A DNA stretch of 50,695 bases from Pseudomonadota bacterium (GTDB lineage Bacteria; Pseudomonadota; Gammaproteobacteria; Burkholderiales; Rhodocyclaceae), in NCBI GenBank assembly GCA_018241685.1, contig JAFEDJ010000028.1, positions 1 through 50,695 on the forward strand, given 5' to 3'. The position numbers and the translations under genes were made by a program. Below the pieces are notes generated by a model that made no database searches, had not been told where the DNA came from, and saw only the letters and a program-made list of their open reading frames with translations. Position 1 is the stretch's first letter. Every line of letters starts with the position of its first letter. This document shows positions 1-8,598 of this stretch, piece by piece.

Positions 1-136
<136 letters not shown>

Positions 137-161
137 GGCGGGATGCGCTTGGTGGCGGCTG

Positions 162-917
162 TTAGATCATCTCCCAGCCCAGCTTGCCGATCAGTACCGT
201 CACCACCGCCAGGAAGGCCTTGCGCACGAAGCCGCTGCCATGGCGAACGGCCAGTCGCGTGCCGACTTGCGCGCCGGCCAGGTTGCATACCGCCATCGTC
301 AGCCCGATGCCCCACAGCAGGGGGCCGTGGCTGGCGAAGAAGGCGATGGCGGACAGGTTGGTGGCGACATTGACCAGCTTGGCGCTGGCCGAGGCGCGCA
401 GGAAGTCCATGCCGAACAGGCGCACGAAGCCGAAGATCAGGAAGCTGCCGGTGCCGGGGCCGAAGAAGCCGTCGTAGAAGCCGATCGCGGCGCCGAAGGC
501 GGCGGCGCGCCAGCGGTCGGACGGGCGCAGTTCGCGGGTCGGCGCCTGGCCGAGTTCCTTGCGGCGGAAGGTGTAGATGGCCACCGCCAGCATCAGCACC
601 ATCACCAGCGGGCGCATTGCCTCGCGGGGCAGCCAGGCCACCACCGCGGCGCCGAGCCAGGCGCCGGCCAGCGCGGCGAGGGCCGCCGGCAGCACGACGA
701 ACCACGGGATCCGGACGGTCCGCGCGTACTGCCACAGGGACGCGCTGGTGCCGGCGATGCTCGACAGCTTGTTGGTGCCGAACAGGGTCGGGATGGCGAC
801 CTGCGGAAAGTGGCCGAGCAGGACCGGGATCTGGATCAGGCCGCCGCCGCCGACCACGGCATCGACCGCACCGGCGAAGAAGGCCACGCTGCCGAGCAGC
901 AGGAGTTCGAGGGACAT
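162..917 (-). CDS. TauE/SafE-family membrane permease (predicted anion exporter)
   Basis: A 251-residue hydrophobic protein starting MSLELLLLGSVAFFAGAVDA, with the family's glycine-rich first hairpin (DAVVGGGGLIQIPVLL) and a matching second repeat (GAAIGFYDGFFGPGTGSFLI). This two-repeat, roughly 8-helix layout is typical of TauE/SafE (DUF81, YfcA type), implicated in export of sulfite, sulfonates or other small anions; the substrate cannot be inferred. The ATG at 917 is chosen because the hydrophobic domain begins right after it, but it lacks a good ribosome site. The only strong one nearby (AGGAGG, then ATG at 949) opens a different frame. The gene follows dctA on the same strand but after a gap with hairpins, so it may be separately expressed. 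Confidence 0.8.
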   Translation of the reverse strand: MSLELLLLGSVAFFAGAVDAVVGGGGLIQIPVLLGHFPQVAIPTLFGTNKLSSIAGTSASLWQYARTVRIPWFVVLPAALAALAGAWLGAAVVAWLPREAMRPLVMVLMLAVAIYTFRRKELGQAPTRELRPSDRWRAAAFGAAIGFYDGFFGPGTGSFLIFGFVRLFGMDFLRASASAKLVNVATNLSAIAFFASHGPLLWGIGLTMAVCNLAGAQVGTRLAVRHGSGFVRKAFLAVVTVLIGKLGWEMI

Positions 918-977
918 GGGGAAGGCGATTTCCGTTGGGGCGAAGTCATGCGTCCTCCTGGCGGATCTTGTGGCCGA

Positions 978-1010
978 GGGCGAATGAGTTCGCCCCCGCA
1001 AGGGGGGCGA
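978..1010 (-). other. Two mutually exclusive hairpins after dctA
   Basis: GGGCGAA (978-984) can pair with TTCGCCC (989-995), or TCGCCCCC (990-997) can pair with GGGGGCGA (1003-1010). The pairings share bases and exclude each other. Neither is followed by a T-run on the minus strand, so this is a weak or factor-dependent transcript end, or a processing site, rather than a clear intrinsic terminator. Confidence 0.3.
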
Positions 1011-1032
1011 GTTTCGGGGGGGCGAAGTTGGA

Positions 1033-2331
1033 TCAGGCTACGGCGGTAACGCCGTCGTCGACCGGCAGGGCCTCGTCTTCGTCGTCGAAGGCTTCATCGA
1101 CCGGGACGATGGCGTTTTCCCATTTGGCGACGACGCTGGTGGCGATGGCGTTGCCGAGCACGTTGGTGACGGTGCGGCCCATGTCGAGGAAGTGGTCGAT
1201 GCCCAGCACCAGCAGCAGGCCGGCTTCCGGCAGGTTGAACATCGGCAGCACGGCGGCGACGACGACCAGCGAGGCGCGCGGGACGCCGGCGATGCCCTTG
1301 GAGGACACCATCAGCACCAGCAGCATGGTGATCTGCGTGGTCAGGCTCATCTCGATGCCGTAGGCCTGGGCGACGAACAGCGCCGCGAAGGTGGTGTAGA
1401 TCATCGAGCCGTCGAGGTTGAAGGAGTAACCCAGCGGCAGCACGAAGCTGGTGACGCGGTTCTTGATGCCGAACTTTTCGAGTTGCTCCATCAGCTTCGG
1501 ATAGACCGATTCGCTGGAGGCGGTCGAGAAGCCGACCAGCATCGGGCCGCGGATCAGCTTGAGCAGGCGGAAGATGTCCTTGCCGAGCACGAAATAGCCG
1601 GCGGCGATCAGCACGAGCCACAGGGCGGCCAGCGCGGCGTAGAAGCTGAGCAGCAGCTTGCCGAAGACGAGCAGCATGCCCAGGCCGTTGGTGGTGATGG
1701 CACCAGCGACGGCACCGAACACGCCGACCGGGGCGAAGCGCATCACGTAGTCGGTGACCTTGAGCATCACATGGACGACTTCTTCCATCGTGCACACCAG
1801 GCTGCGCGCGGTCTGGCTGTGCAGGTGGCCCAGGGCGGTGCCGAAGAACACGGCGAAGACCAGGATCTGCAGGATTTCATTGGCCGCCATCGCCTCGAAG
1901 ATGTTCTTCGGGAAAACGTGGGTGATGAAGTCCTTCAGGTTCAGCGCGCTGGTCTTCAGGTTGGTGGCGGCGCCAGCTTCGGGCAGCGGTACGTTGAGGC
2001 CGGTGCCGGGCTGCAGCAGGTTGGCGAACAGCAGGCCGAGCAGCAGCGAACAGAACGAGGCGCAGACGAACCAGCCGAGGGCCTTGAGACCGATGCGGCC
2101 AACCGTCTTGGTGTCGCCCATGCCGGCCAGGCCGGCGACCAGGGTCGCAAAGACCAGCGGTGCGATGATCATCTTGATCAGGCGCAGGAAGACGTCGGTC
2201 AGGATGCCGAAGTAGGAGGCGATTTCCTTGGCCTGGGCGGGCGTGGCGGCCAGCGTGTTGCAGGCGTAGCCGACAATGATGCCGAGCACCAGGGCGATCC
2301 CGATCAGGGTCGTCAGCCGGTTCATTTTCAT
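1033..2331 (-). CDS. dctA: DctA/GltP-type dicarboxylate or amino-acid:cation symporter
   Basis: A 432-residue inner-membrane transporter of the DAACS family, which couples uptake of C4-dicarboxylates or acidic amino acids to proton or sodium entry. Seen directly: the LRLIKMIIAPLVFATLVAGL segment, the ANEILQILVFAVFFGTALG motif, the serine-rich re-entrant loop (GFSTASSESVYPKLMEQLEKFG), GYSFNLDGSMIYTTFAALFVAQ and the VPRASLVVVAAVLP hairpin. Length is normal. The start is supported by AAGGAGAACATC just before the ATG. It lies 34 bp behind aspA on the same strand, so the natural substrate may well be aspartate or the fumarate/succinate pool; GltP-like glutamate/aspartate transport is the main alternative. 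Confidence 0.88.
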   Translation of the reverse strand: MKMNRLTTLIGIALVLGIIVGYACNTLAATPAQAKEIASYFGILTDVFLRLIKMIIAPLVFATLVAGLAGMGDTKTVGRIGLKALGWFVCASFCSLLLGLLFANLLQPGTGLNVPLPEAGAATNLKTSALNLKDFITHVFPKNIFEAMAANEILQILVFAVFFGTALGHLHSQTARSLVCTMEEVVHVMLKVTDYVMRFAPVGVFGAVAGAITTNGLGMLLVFGKLLLSFYAALAALWLVLIAAGYFVLGKDIFRLLKLIRGPMLVGFSTASSESVYPKLMEQLEKFGIKNRVTSFVLPLGYSFNLDGSMIYTTFAALFVAQAYGIEMSLTTQITMLLVLMVSSKGIAGVPRASLVVVAAVLPMFNLPEAGLLLVLGIDHFLDMGRTVTNVLGNAIATSVVAKWENAIVPVDEAFDDEDEALPVDDGVTAVA

Positions 2332-2365
2332 GATGTTCTCCTTGTTCCTATGAATGGAGGGCTGC

Positions 2366-3790
<1,425 letters not shown>

Positions 3791-3942
3791 GCGTGTCTCC
3801 AATGCTTTTGAATGTCGTTTGCCGGGCCGTGGAGAGGCCGTCGTGCCCATTCATTTGCAGGAGCTGTGCCACCGCTCGGACCTCGATCCGAGTTTTTATG
3901 AGTATGTTTTTAAAGGGTTTTGTTTTCTCCGGTTACAGGTTC

Positions 3943-3990
3943 GTTCGGATTCCCGGAAAGGGGGTGAAAAAAGCATCCGGAAATCCGAAC
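3943..3990 (-). other. Imperfect inverted repeat after the quinoprotein operon
   Basis: GTTCGGATTCCCGG (3943-3956) pairs with CCGGAAATCCGAAC (3977-3990) with one mismatch in 14 bp around a 20-nt loop. It sits just past the cytochrome stop codon and upstream of aspA on the same strand. No U-run follows, so it could be an RNA-stabilising 3' end or a factor-dependent terminator. The rest of the 220-bp gap (3791-4010) must hold the aspA promoter, but I see no convincing -35/-10 pair. Confidence 0.4.
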
Positions 3991-4010
3991 GGTGCGGTGG
4001 GGATGAGGGC

Positions 4011-4490
4011 TCAGTACCAGTTCGAATCGTCGTCGTCGCCCGCCTTGCGGGCAGCGGCCTTCACGCGGACGGCTTCCTCGCGCAGGAAGGTGACGATCTG
4101 CCAGATCTCCTCCTCGCCGAGGGCCATGCCGAAGGAGCCCATCTGCGTGTTGGGGCGGCCCTTGGAGATGGTGTCGAACATGAACTTGTCGGAGTTGGGG
4201 CCGCCGGGGGCCCAGGCGCCGCGCACGAGCTGCGGGCATTTGCCGCCGTGGCCGCGGGTGTTGTGGCACTGCTGGCAGTTGCGGCCGAACAGCTCCTCGC
4301 CCTTGCGGGCGGCCTCGGCGTTGCCGGCGAGGGGATTGGCCGACGCGGCGGCGGGGGCGCCGCCGGCCGGCGTCACGCCGAAGGCGTGGGCCAGGCCGCT
4401 GAGCCCGAGGGCGAGGCACAGGCCGACGGCGAACGCCCGTTGCCGGATGGCACGGGCGGTGAGGGAAGTGGGGAACGTGGGGTGTGTCAT
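4011..4490 (-). CDS. Periplasmic c-type cytochrome (XoxG/cytochrome cL-like electron acceptor)
   Basis: A 159-residue exported protein with one haem-binding CQQCH (Cys72 to His76), preceded by a signal peptide (FAVGLCLALGLSGLAHA). The Met residues in NTQMGSFGMALGEEEIWQIV are candidates for the distal haem ligand. Position as last gene of a PQQ-dehydrogenase operon matches the xoxFJG/mxaFJG arrangement, in which the monohaem cytochrome takes electrons from the quinoprotein and passes them towards the oxidase. The start at 4490 was chosen because the signal peptide follows it; the ribosome site is weak. The tail (AGDDDDSNWY) is strongly acidic. The name is by context; sequence similarity to authentic XoxG was not tested. 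Confidence 0.8.
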   Translation of the reverse strand: MTHPTFPTSLTARAIRQRAFAVGLCLALGLSGLAHAFGVTPAGGAPAAASANPLAGNAEAARKGEELFGRNCQQCHNTRGHGGKCPQLVRGAWAPGGPNSDKFMFDTISKGRPNTQMGSFGMALGEEEIWQIVTFLREEAVRVKAAARKAGDDDDSNWY

Positions 4491-4522
4491 GGTTCTCTGG
4501 TGTGGGGATCGTTGGAGTTTGA

Positions 4523-5311
4523 TCACGGCGCCAGGCCGTGGGCGCTCAGGATGGCGGCGAGGCGGCCGTCGCTGTGCAGGCTGTCCACCGCGGCATTGAC
4601 GTCGGCCAGCAGGGCCGGGTCGCTGCGGCGCAGCGCGAAGACGAAGCGGGTGCGGCCGGCCTCGGGCAGCGCCAGGCCGTCGCTGGCCGAGGCCTGGCCC
4701 AGCCGCCGGGCCTCGGCGAGGGCCGGCTGCCACAGTGCGGCGGCGTCCACGCTGCCGTCGGCGAGGGCTGCGAGGAGTGCGCCGTTGTTGCCGTAGGGCA
4801 CCCGGTGCAGGTGCTGCTGGAACAAGTACAGATCGGCCGGTGTGGCGGTGACCACGCCGATCCGGCCGAGCCGGCGGGCGTCGTCGAGCTTGCGGATCTG
4901 CGTGCGGGCGCCGACCAGCACATAGCCGGTTTCCAGGTAGGGCGTGCTGGCGGCCAGGCGTTTCTCGGCCAGCTCCTCGTTGGGCCCGCCGCTTTCCGGA
5001 ATGCCGGCGAACAGCGCGCAGGCGCCGCCGGCGAGGTTCTGCGCGAGGGCCTTGCCGAGCCCGCCGCGGTTCGGGATGGTTACCCACTGCAGGCGGACTT
5101 CCCGGCCGAGTTGCCGTGCGACGGCGCGGGCCAGTTCGGCGTCGATGCCGCCGTCCGGCAGGCTGCTGGCCGAGAACGGGGGGTTGGCTTCGGCGAGGCA
5201 GACGGTCAGCGGACCGCCGCCTGGTTCTGCCGGGGGCGGCGCGCTGCCGGCCGGCTGGCCGTGGGCGAGCAGGGCCAGCAAGGTGCCGCAAAGGCGTGTG
5301 CGCGGTGTCAT
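4523..5311 (-). CDS. XoxJ/MxaJ-like periplasmic substrate-binding protein
   Basis: A 262-residue exported protein of the extracellular solute-binding family 3 fold: a signal-peptide-like N-terminus, then LTVCLAEANPPFSASSLPDGGIDAELARAVARQLG, the usual first strand and helix, and a second lobe around IGVVTATPADLYLFQQHL. No ABC permease or ATPase is nearby. Such orphan binding proteins (quinoprotein-associated, MxaJ/XoxJ) accompany PQQ alcohol dehydrogenases and are thought to help activate or assemble the enzyme. The start has GGAGCGATCC just upstream. The gene lies 61 bp after the dehydrogenase and 32 bp before the cytochrome, consistent with one transcript. A genuine transporter binding protein is the alternative. 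Confidence 0.78.
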   Translation of the reverse strand: MTPRTRLCGTLLALLAHGQPAGSAPPPAEPGGGPLTVCLAEANPPFSASSLPDGGIDAELARAVARQLGREVRLQWVTIPNRGGLGKALAQNLAGGACALFAGIPESGGPNEELAEKRLAASTPYLETGYVLVGARTQIRKLDDARRLGRIGVVTATPADLYLFQQHLHRVPYGNNGALLAALADGSVDAAALWQPALAEARRLGQASASDGLALPEAGRTRFVFALRRSDPALLADVNAAVDSLHSDGRLAAILSAHGLAP

Positions 5312-5321
5312 GGATCGCTCC

Positions 5322-5353
5322 GCGGGCGTGGCCTACGCTTTGGCCACGCCCGC
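5322..5353 (-). other. Perfect 12-bp intercistronic hairpin
   Basis: GCGGGCGTGGCC (5322-5333) and GGCCACGCCCGC (5342-5353) are exact reverse complements around the loop TACGCTTT. The hairpin fills the gap between the dehydrogenase stop and the ribosome site of the next gene and is not followed by a U-run. The likely role is protection of the upstream mRNA or partial attenuation, so that the enzyme is made in excess over its partner proteins (inference). Confidence 0.6.
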
Positions 5354-5372
5354 CGCAAGGGCTGGGACGGGG

Positions 5373-7136
5373 TTAGCGGTACTGCGGCGAGAGGGCGAAG
5401 ACCATCATGCCGCCGCCGCGGTTCTGGTGCTTGAACAGCTCGCCGTACACCAGCGGCCACAGGCTGCCGCCGCCGGGGCCGTAGACGATGGCCACGTACT
5501 GCTGGCCGTTCACGTTGAAGGTGGTCGGGTTGCCGTGGATGCCGGTGCCGACGTTGAAGCGCCACAGGGTTTCGCCGGTGTCGTCGCGCATCGCCGAGAA
5601 GTAGCCTTCGGCGTCGCCGGAGAAGACCAGCCCGCCGGCGGTGGCGAGCAGACCGCTGGTGGCCGGCGTGCTTTGCGGGCGCGTCCACGCCAGCTTGCCG
5701 GTGGTGGAGTCAAAGGCTTTCACGCCGCCGGTGTAGGGGTTGGCCTTGAGGACCTTGGACGACAGGAACCACTCGCCCCGCCGCCATTCCATCTTCTTGG
5801 CCTGGATATCCATCGAGCTGTCGATGTAGGGCACGTAGAGCAGCTTGGTGAGCGGGCTGTAGGCGGCCGGGTGCCATTCCTTGCCGCCGTCGAGGATGGG
5901 GGCGATGTCGGTGGCGACCTTGTCGTAGCCGGGCACCTTGTCCGGATTGACGATCGGGCGGCAGTTGCCCTGGAAGCCGGTGACCCAGTTCACGCGGGCG
6001 ATCGGCACCACCCAGTTGCACTTGCCGCTGTCCCGGTTGATGGAATAGACGTGGCCGTTGCGGTCGGCATGCAGCCACACCTTGCGGCCTTGCTCGTCGT
6101 CCACCAGGATGGTTTCGTTGTTGCCGTCGTAGTCCCAGGAGTCGTTGGGGGTGTACTGGAAGTGGTGCTTGATCTTGCCGGTGGCGGCGTCGAGGGCCAG
6201 CGTGGAGTTGCTGTACAGGTTGTCGCCGGCACGCACGCGGGGGTCGAAGTCGGGTGAGGGGTTGCCGACGCCCCAGAAGATGGTCTTGGTCTTGGGGTCG
6301 TAGTTGCCGGTCAGCCAGGCGGAGGCGCCGCCGGTCTTCCAGGAGTCGTTGGCCCAGGTCTTGGCGGCGGGGTCGTTGGCGCTGGTCGGGCGGGTGGTGG
6401 TCTGCCAGACGGTCTTGCCGGTGTCCGGGTCGAGGGCGGTGATCTTGCCGACGTTGCCGCCCACGTCGGAGCCGGAGTTGCCGACCACGATCAGGCCGTT
6501 GGCGACCAGCGGCATCGAGGTGTAGATCTCGCCGGTACGGTAGTCGCCGAGCGCGACGTCCCACAGCACGCGGCCGGTGGTGTTGTCGAGGGCGACCACG
6601 TGGCTGTCGAGGGTCGCCATGTAGACCATGTTCTTGAACACCGCGACGCCGCGGTTGACGGCCTCGCAGCACAGGCGCGGGCCGATGTCGCCGGGCAGCG
6701 GATGCTCGTATTTCCACAGCATGCGGCCGCTTTCACCGTCGAGGGAGAAGACCTTGTTCTGGCTGGCCGTCACATAGATGCGGCCGTTGACGACAGTGGT
6801 CTGGCTGTCCTGGGCGTCGTTCACGCCGAAGGACAGGTTCCACTTGGGCACCAGCCGCACGACGTTGTCGCGGGTGATCTGGCGCAGTTGGCTGAAGCGG
6901 GTGGCCTGGTAGTCCTTGCCGTAGTGCAGCCAGTTGTTGGCGTCCTTGTCGGCATTGATCAGCATGTCCTCGGACACGTAGTTGGGGCGCCACTTGAAGC
7001 CGGCCTCCAGGACGTCGACGCCGAGGGGCGGCTCCGGATCGGCAGGGGCCGCGTCGGCCGCCAGGGCGCCGGTGGCGAACAGTGTCGCCAGCGAGGCGGC
7101 CAGCAGCGGCCGGGAAATGCGTTGGGTTTTTCTCAT
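5373..7136 (-). CDS. PQQ-dependent alcohol dehydrogenase, lanthanide-type
   Basis: A 587-residue periplasmic quinoprotein of the methanol/ethanol dehydrogenase family, with a signal peptide (MRKTQRISRPLLAASLATLF...ALA) and repeated beta-propeller W motifs (e.g. SLDGESGRMLWKYEHPLP). The adjacent-cysteine pair that stacks on PQQ is Cys156-Cys157. The catalytic Asp is D335 in WDYDGNNE, and D337, two residues later, is the extra acidic ligand that marks XoxF/ExaF/PedH lanthanide enzymes (Ala or Ser in Ca-type MxaF/ExaA). N292 (GVGNPSP) matches the metal-binding Asn. Where the family has SG-x-E-x-G, this protein reads SGSDVGG, so the metal-ligand Glu is Asp224. The start at 7136 has GGGAGA 8 nt upstream. 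Substrate is unknown; methanol, ethanol or a larger alcohol are all possible. Confidence 0.87.
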   Translation of the reverse strand: MRKTQRISRPLLAASLATLFATGALAADAAPADPEPPLGVDVLEAGFKWRPNYVSEDMLINADKDANNWLHYGKDYQATRFSQLRQITRDNVVRLVPKWNLSFGVNDAQDSQTTVVNGRIYVTASQNKVFSLDGESGRMLWKYEHPLPGDIGPRLCCEAVNRGVAVFKNMVYMATLDSHVVALDNTTGRVLWDVALGDYRTGEIYTSMPLVANGLIVVGNSGSDVGGNVGKITALDPDTGKTVWQTTTRPTSANDPAAKTWANDSWKTGGASAWLTGNYDPKTKTIFWGVGNPSPDFDPRVRAGDNLYSNSTLALDAATGKIKHHFQYTPNDSWDYDGNNETILVDDEQGRKVWLHADRNGHVYSINRDSGKCNWVVPIARVNWVTGFQGNCRPIVNPDKVPGYDKVATDIAPILDGGKEWHPAAYSPLTKLLYVPYIDSSMDIQAKKMEWRRGEWFLSSKVLKANPYTGGVKAFDSTTGKLAWTRPQSTPATSGLLATAGGLVFSGDAEGYFSAMRDDTGETLWRFNVGTGIHGNPTTFNVNGQQYVAIVYGPGGGSLWPLVYGELFKHQNRGGGMMVFALSPQYR

Positions 7137-7223
7137 CGTTTTGTCTCCCGCTTTGAGCGTGGTGTGGTGAGGCTTGTCGTCGGGCCGCGCGAGGTGGTGT
7201 CGCAACGGCCGGCCAGTTCCTTC

Positions 7224-7239
7224 AGCCAGCTTTGTGCCA
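7224..7239 (-). promoter_or_regulatory. Sigma-54 (-24/-12) promoter candidate for the quinoprotein operon
   Basis: Read on the minus strand the site is TGGCACAAAGCTGGCT. It matches TGGCAC-N5-TTGCA except for one base of the -12 element (TGGC for TTGC), and the key GG and GC pairs keep the required 12-bp register. Transcription would begin near 7212, giving a leader of about 75 nt before the ATG at 7136. The dyads 55-110 bp further upstream suit an enhancer-binding activator. Confidence 0.55.
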
Positions 7240-7293
7240 GGTGGTGAAATCTTTTCTTAACAAGGGCTTGCGATCAGAATTTGGTCGGCGGGC

Positions 7294-7307
7294 GAGACAC
7301 TCTTCTC
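7294..7307. promoter_or_regulatory. Imperfect GAGACA dyad, possible distal activator site
   Basis: GAGACACTCTTCTC resembles the perfect palindrome at 7335-7348, with the right half degraded (CTTCTC for TGTCTC). Start-to-start distance is 41 bp, close to four helical turns, as expected for two activator sites on the same DNA face. Confidence 0.4.
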
Positions 7308-7334
7308 AATTTGGGCAGTCTGATCGAGACAGAC

Positions 7335-7348
7335 GAGACAGCTGTCTC
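7335..7348. promoter_or_regulatory. Perfect 14-bp palindrome GAGACAGCTGTCTC, candidate enhancer-binding-protein site
   Basis: The sequence equals its own reverse complement, and another GAGACA half-site lies at 7326-7331. It sits about 125-135 bp upstream of the predicted sigma-54 start site, the usual distance for an NtrC-family activator. No regulator gene is in the window, so the binding protein is unknown. Confidence 0.5.
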
Positions 7349-7544
7349 AAGCTCGCAGTGGTTCCCCGCGCGGGGCGGTGGAAGGGGCCGGAGCGGACGC
7401 GGATGGCCCGGAGGGTGTAGTCTCGCCCCTGTCGGGCGGGCGTCGGTCGCTCCTGTCCGTCATGCATCGCGTGCCGCGCGATGCGTCGAGGCCGGTCGGG
7501 ACGACCGGGATGCGGGCCGGATGCGGTGTGTGACGAGTGGATCG

Positions 7545-8570
7545 ATGTCTTTGCGGATTGCAATAAACGGGTACGGGCGGATCGGACGGTGTTTCCTGCG
7601 GGCCTTGCTGGCCTCGCCGATGCGGGAGGGGTTTTCGGTGGTGGCGATCAACGAGCCGGCCGATCTGGACAGCATGGCCTACCTGACCCGCTTCGATTCC
7701 ACCCACGGCTGCTTTCCGGGCACGGTCGAGGTCGGCGAAGGCTGCCTGCGCATCGACGGCAAGGACATCCCGGTCTTCCACGCGGACACGCCGGAGGGTG
7801 TGGACTGGGGCAAGATCGGCGTGGATGTGCTGGTGGAGGCCTCCGGGCGCTACAGCTACCGGCCGGAACTGCAGCGTTTCCTCGATGCCGGCTGCCGGCG
7901 CCTGCTGCTGTCCCATCCGGGGCACAGCGCGGGGGACGTGGACCAGACGATCGTCTTCGGCATGAACCACGAGCTGCTGAACGGCGCGGAGCGCATCGTG
8001 TCGGCGGCATCCTGCACTACCAATGCCATCGTGCCGGTGCTGTCCATCCTCGACGAGGCCTATGGGCTGGACCACGCGATGCTGACCACGCTGCATTCGG
8101 TGATGAACGACCAGCCGCTGATTGACGGCTACCACCACACCGACCTGCACCGCACTCGCTCGGCGATGCAGTCGATGATCCCGGTATCCACCGGCCTGGC
8201 CCGCGGCGTGCAGCGCCTGCTGCCGCACCTGGCCGGGCGCATCGAGTCAAAGGCGATCCGCGTGCCGGTGGTGAATGTGTCGGCCATCGACCTGATGGTG
8301 ACGCTGAAGCGCGGCACCGACGCGGCCGACGTGAAAGCCCGCCTGCGGGCGGCGGTGGAAGGCCAGGGCTCGGGCCGTATGGCCTATACCGACGAGCCGC
8401 ACGCCTCCATCGACTTCAACCACAGCCCCCACTCGGCCATCGTGGACGGCGGCCAGACCCGCATGAGCGGCGACCGCCTGCTCAACCTGCTGGTGTGGTT
8501 CGACAACGAATGGGGCTTCGCCAACCGGATGGTGGACGTGGCCGCCTTCTGGGGTTCGCGGATGGCTTGA
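7545..8570 (+). CDS. epd: D-erythrose-4-phosphate dehydrogenase
   Basis: A 341-residue member of the GAPDH superfamily. SAASCTTNAIVPVLSILDEAYG carries the catalytic Cys, and the N-terminus is a classical NAD-binding fold (LRIAINGYGRIGRCFLRALL). Features that favour Epd over glycolytic GAPDH are SHPG before the acceptor domain, VFGMNHE, YHHTDLHRTRSAMQSMIPV and IDFNHSPHSAIVDG, all close to the E. coli Epd pattern. Epd makes 4-phosphoerythronate, the first step of DXP-dependent pyridoxal phosphate synthesis. The start matches the E. coli N-terminus (MTVRVAINGFGRIGR). Unlike in enterobacteria, no pgk or fba follows. It is divergent from the quinoprotein operon. Confidence 0.85.
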   Translation: MSLRIAINGYGRIGRCFLRALLASPMREGFSVVAINEPADLDSMAYLTRFDSTHGCFPGTVEVGEGCLRIDGKDIPVFHADTPEGVDWGKIGVDVLVEASGRYSYRPELQRFLDAGCRRLLLSHPGHSAGDVDQTIVFGMNHELLNGAERIVSAASCTTNAIVPVLSILDEAYGLDHAMLTTLHSVMNDQPLIDGYHHTDLHRTRSAMQSMIPVSTGLARGVQRLLPHLAGRIESKAIRVPVVNVSAIDLMVTLKRGTDAADVKARLRAAVEGQGSGRMAYTDEPHASIDFNHSPHSAIVDGGQTRMSGDRLLNLLVWFDNEWGFANRMVDVAAFWGSRMA

Positions 8571-8576
8571 GTGCTT

Positions 8577-8598
8577 GTCCGGGGTTTCAGTCCCGGAC
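8577..8598. terminator. Weak hairpin between convergent epd and phosphoesterase genes
   Basis: GTCCGGG (8577-8583) pairs with CCCGGAC (8592-8598). It overlaps the stop codon of the minus-strand gene and has no T-run on either side, so a shared factor-dependent end is possible but unproven. Confidence 0.3.

Larger units (their letters stand above)
7137..7544. other. 408-bp divergent control region between the quinoprotein operon and epd
   Basis: No gene fits here. The left part (7137-7223) is the predicted untranslated leader of the dehydrogenase. A sigma-54-like promoter sits at 7224-7239, and repeated GAGACA/TGTCTC elements lie at 7294-7348. The right part (7350-7544) is GC-rich and holds no promoter I can defend for epd. 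Confidence 0.6.

Noticed and set aside
5373..7136. Naming the quinoprotein as methanol dehydrogenase XoxF
   Set aside because: The lanthanide Asp fits, but the altered ligand region and divergent C-terminal half leave substrate and clade open.
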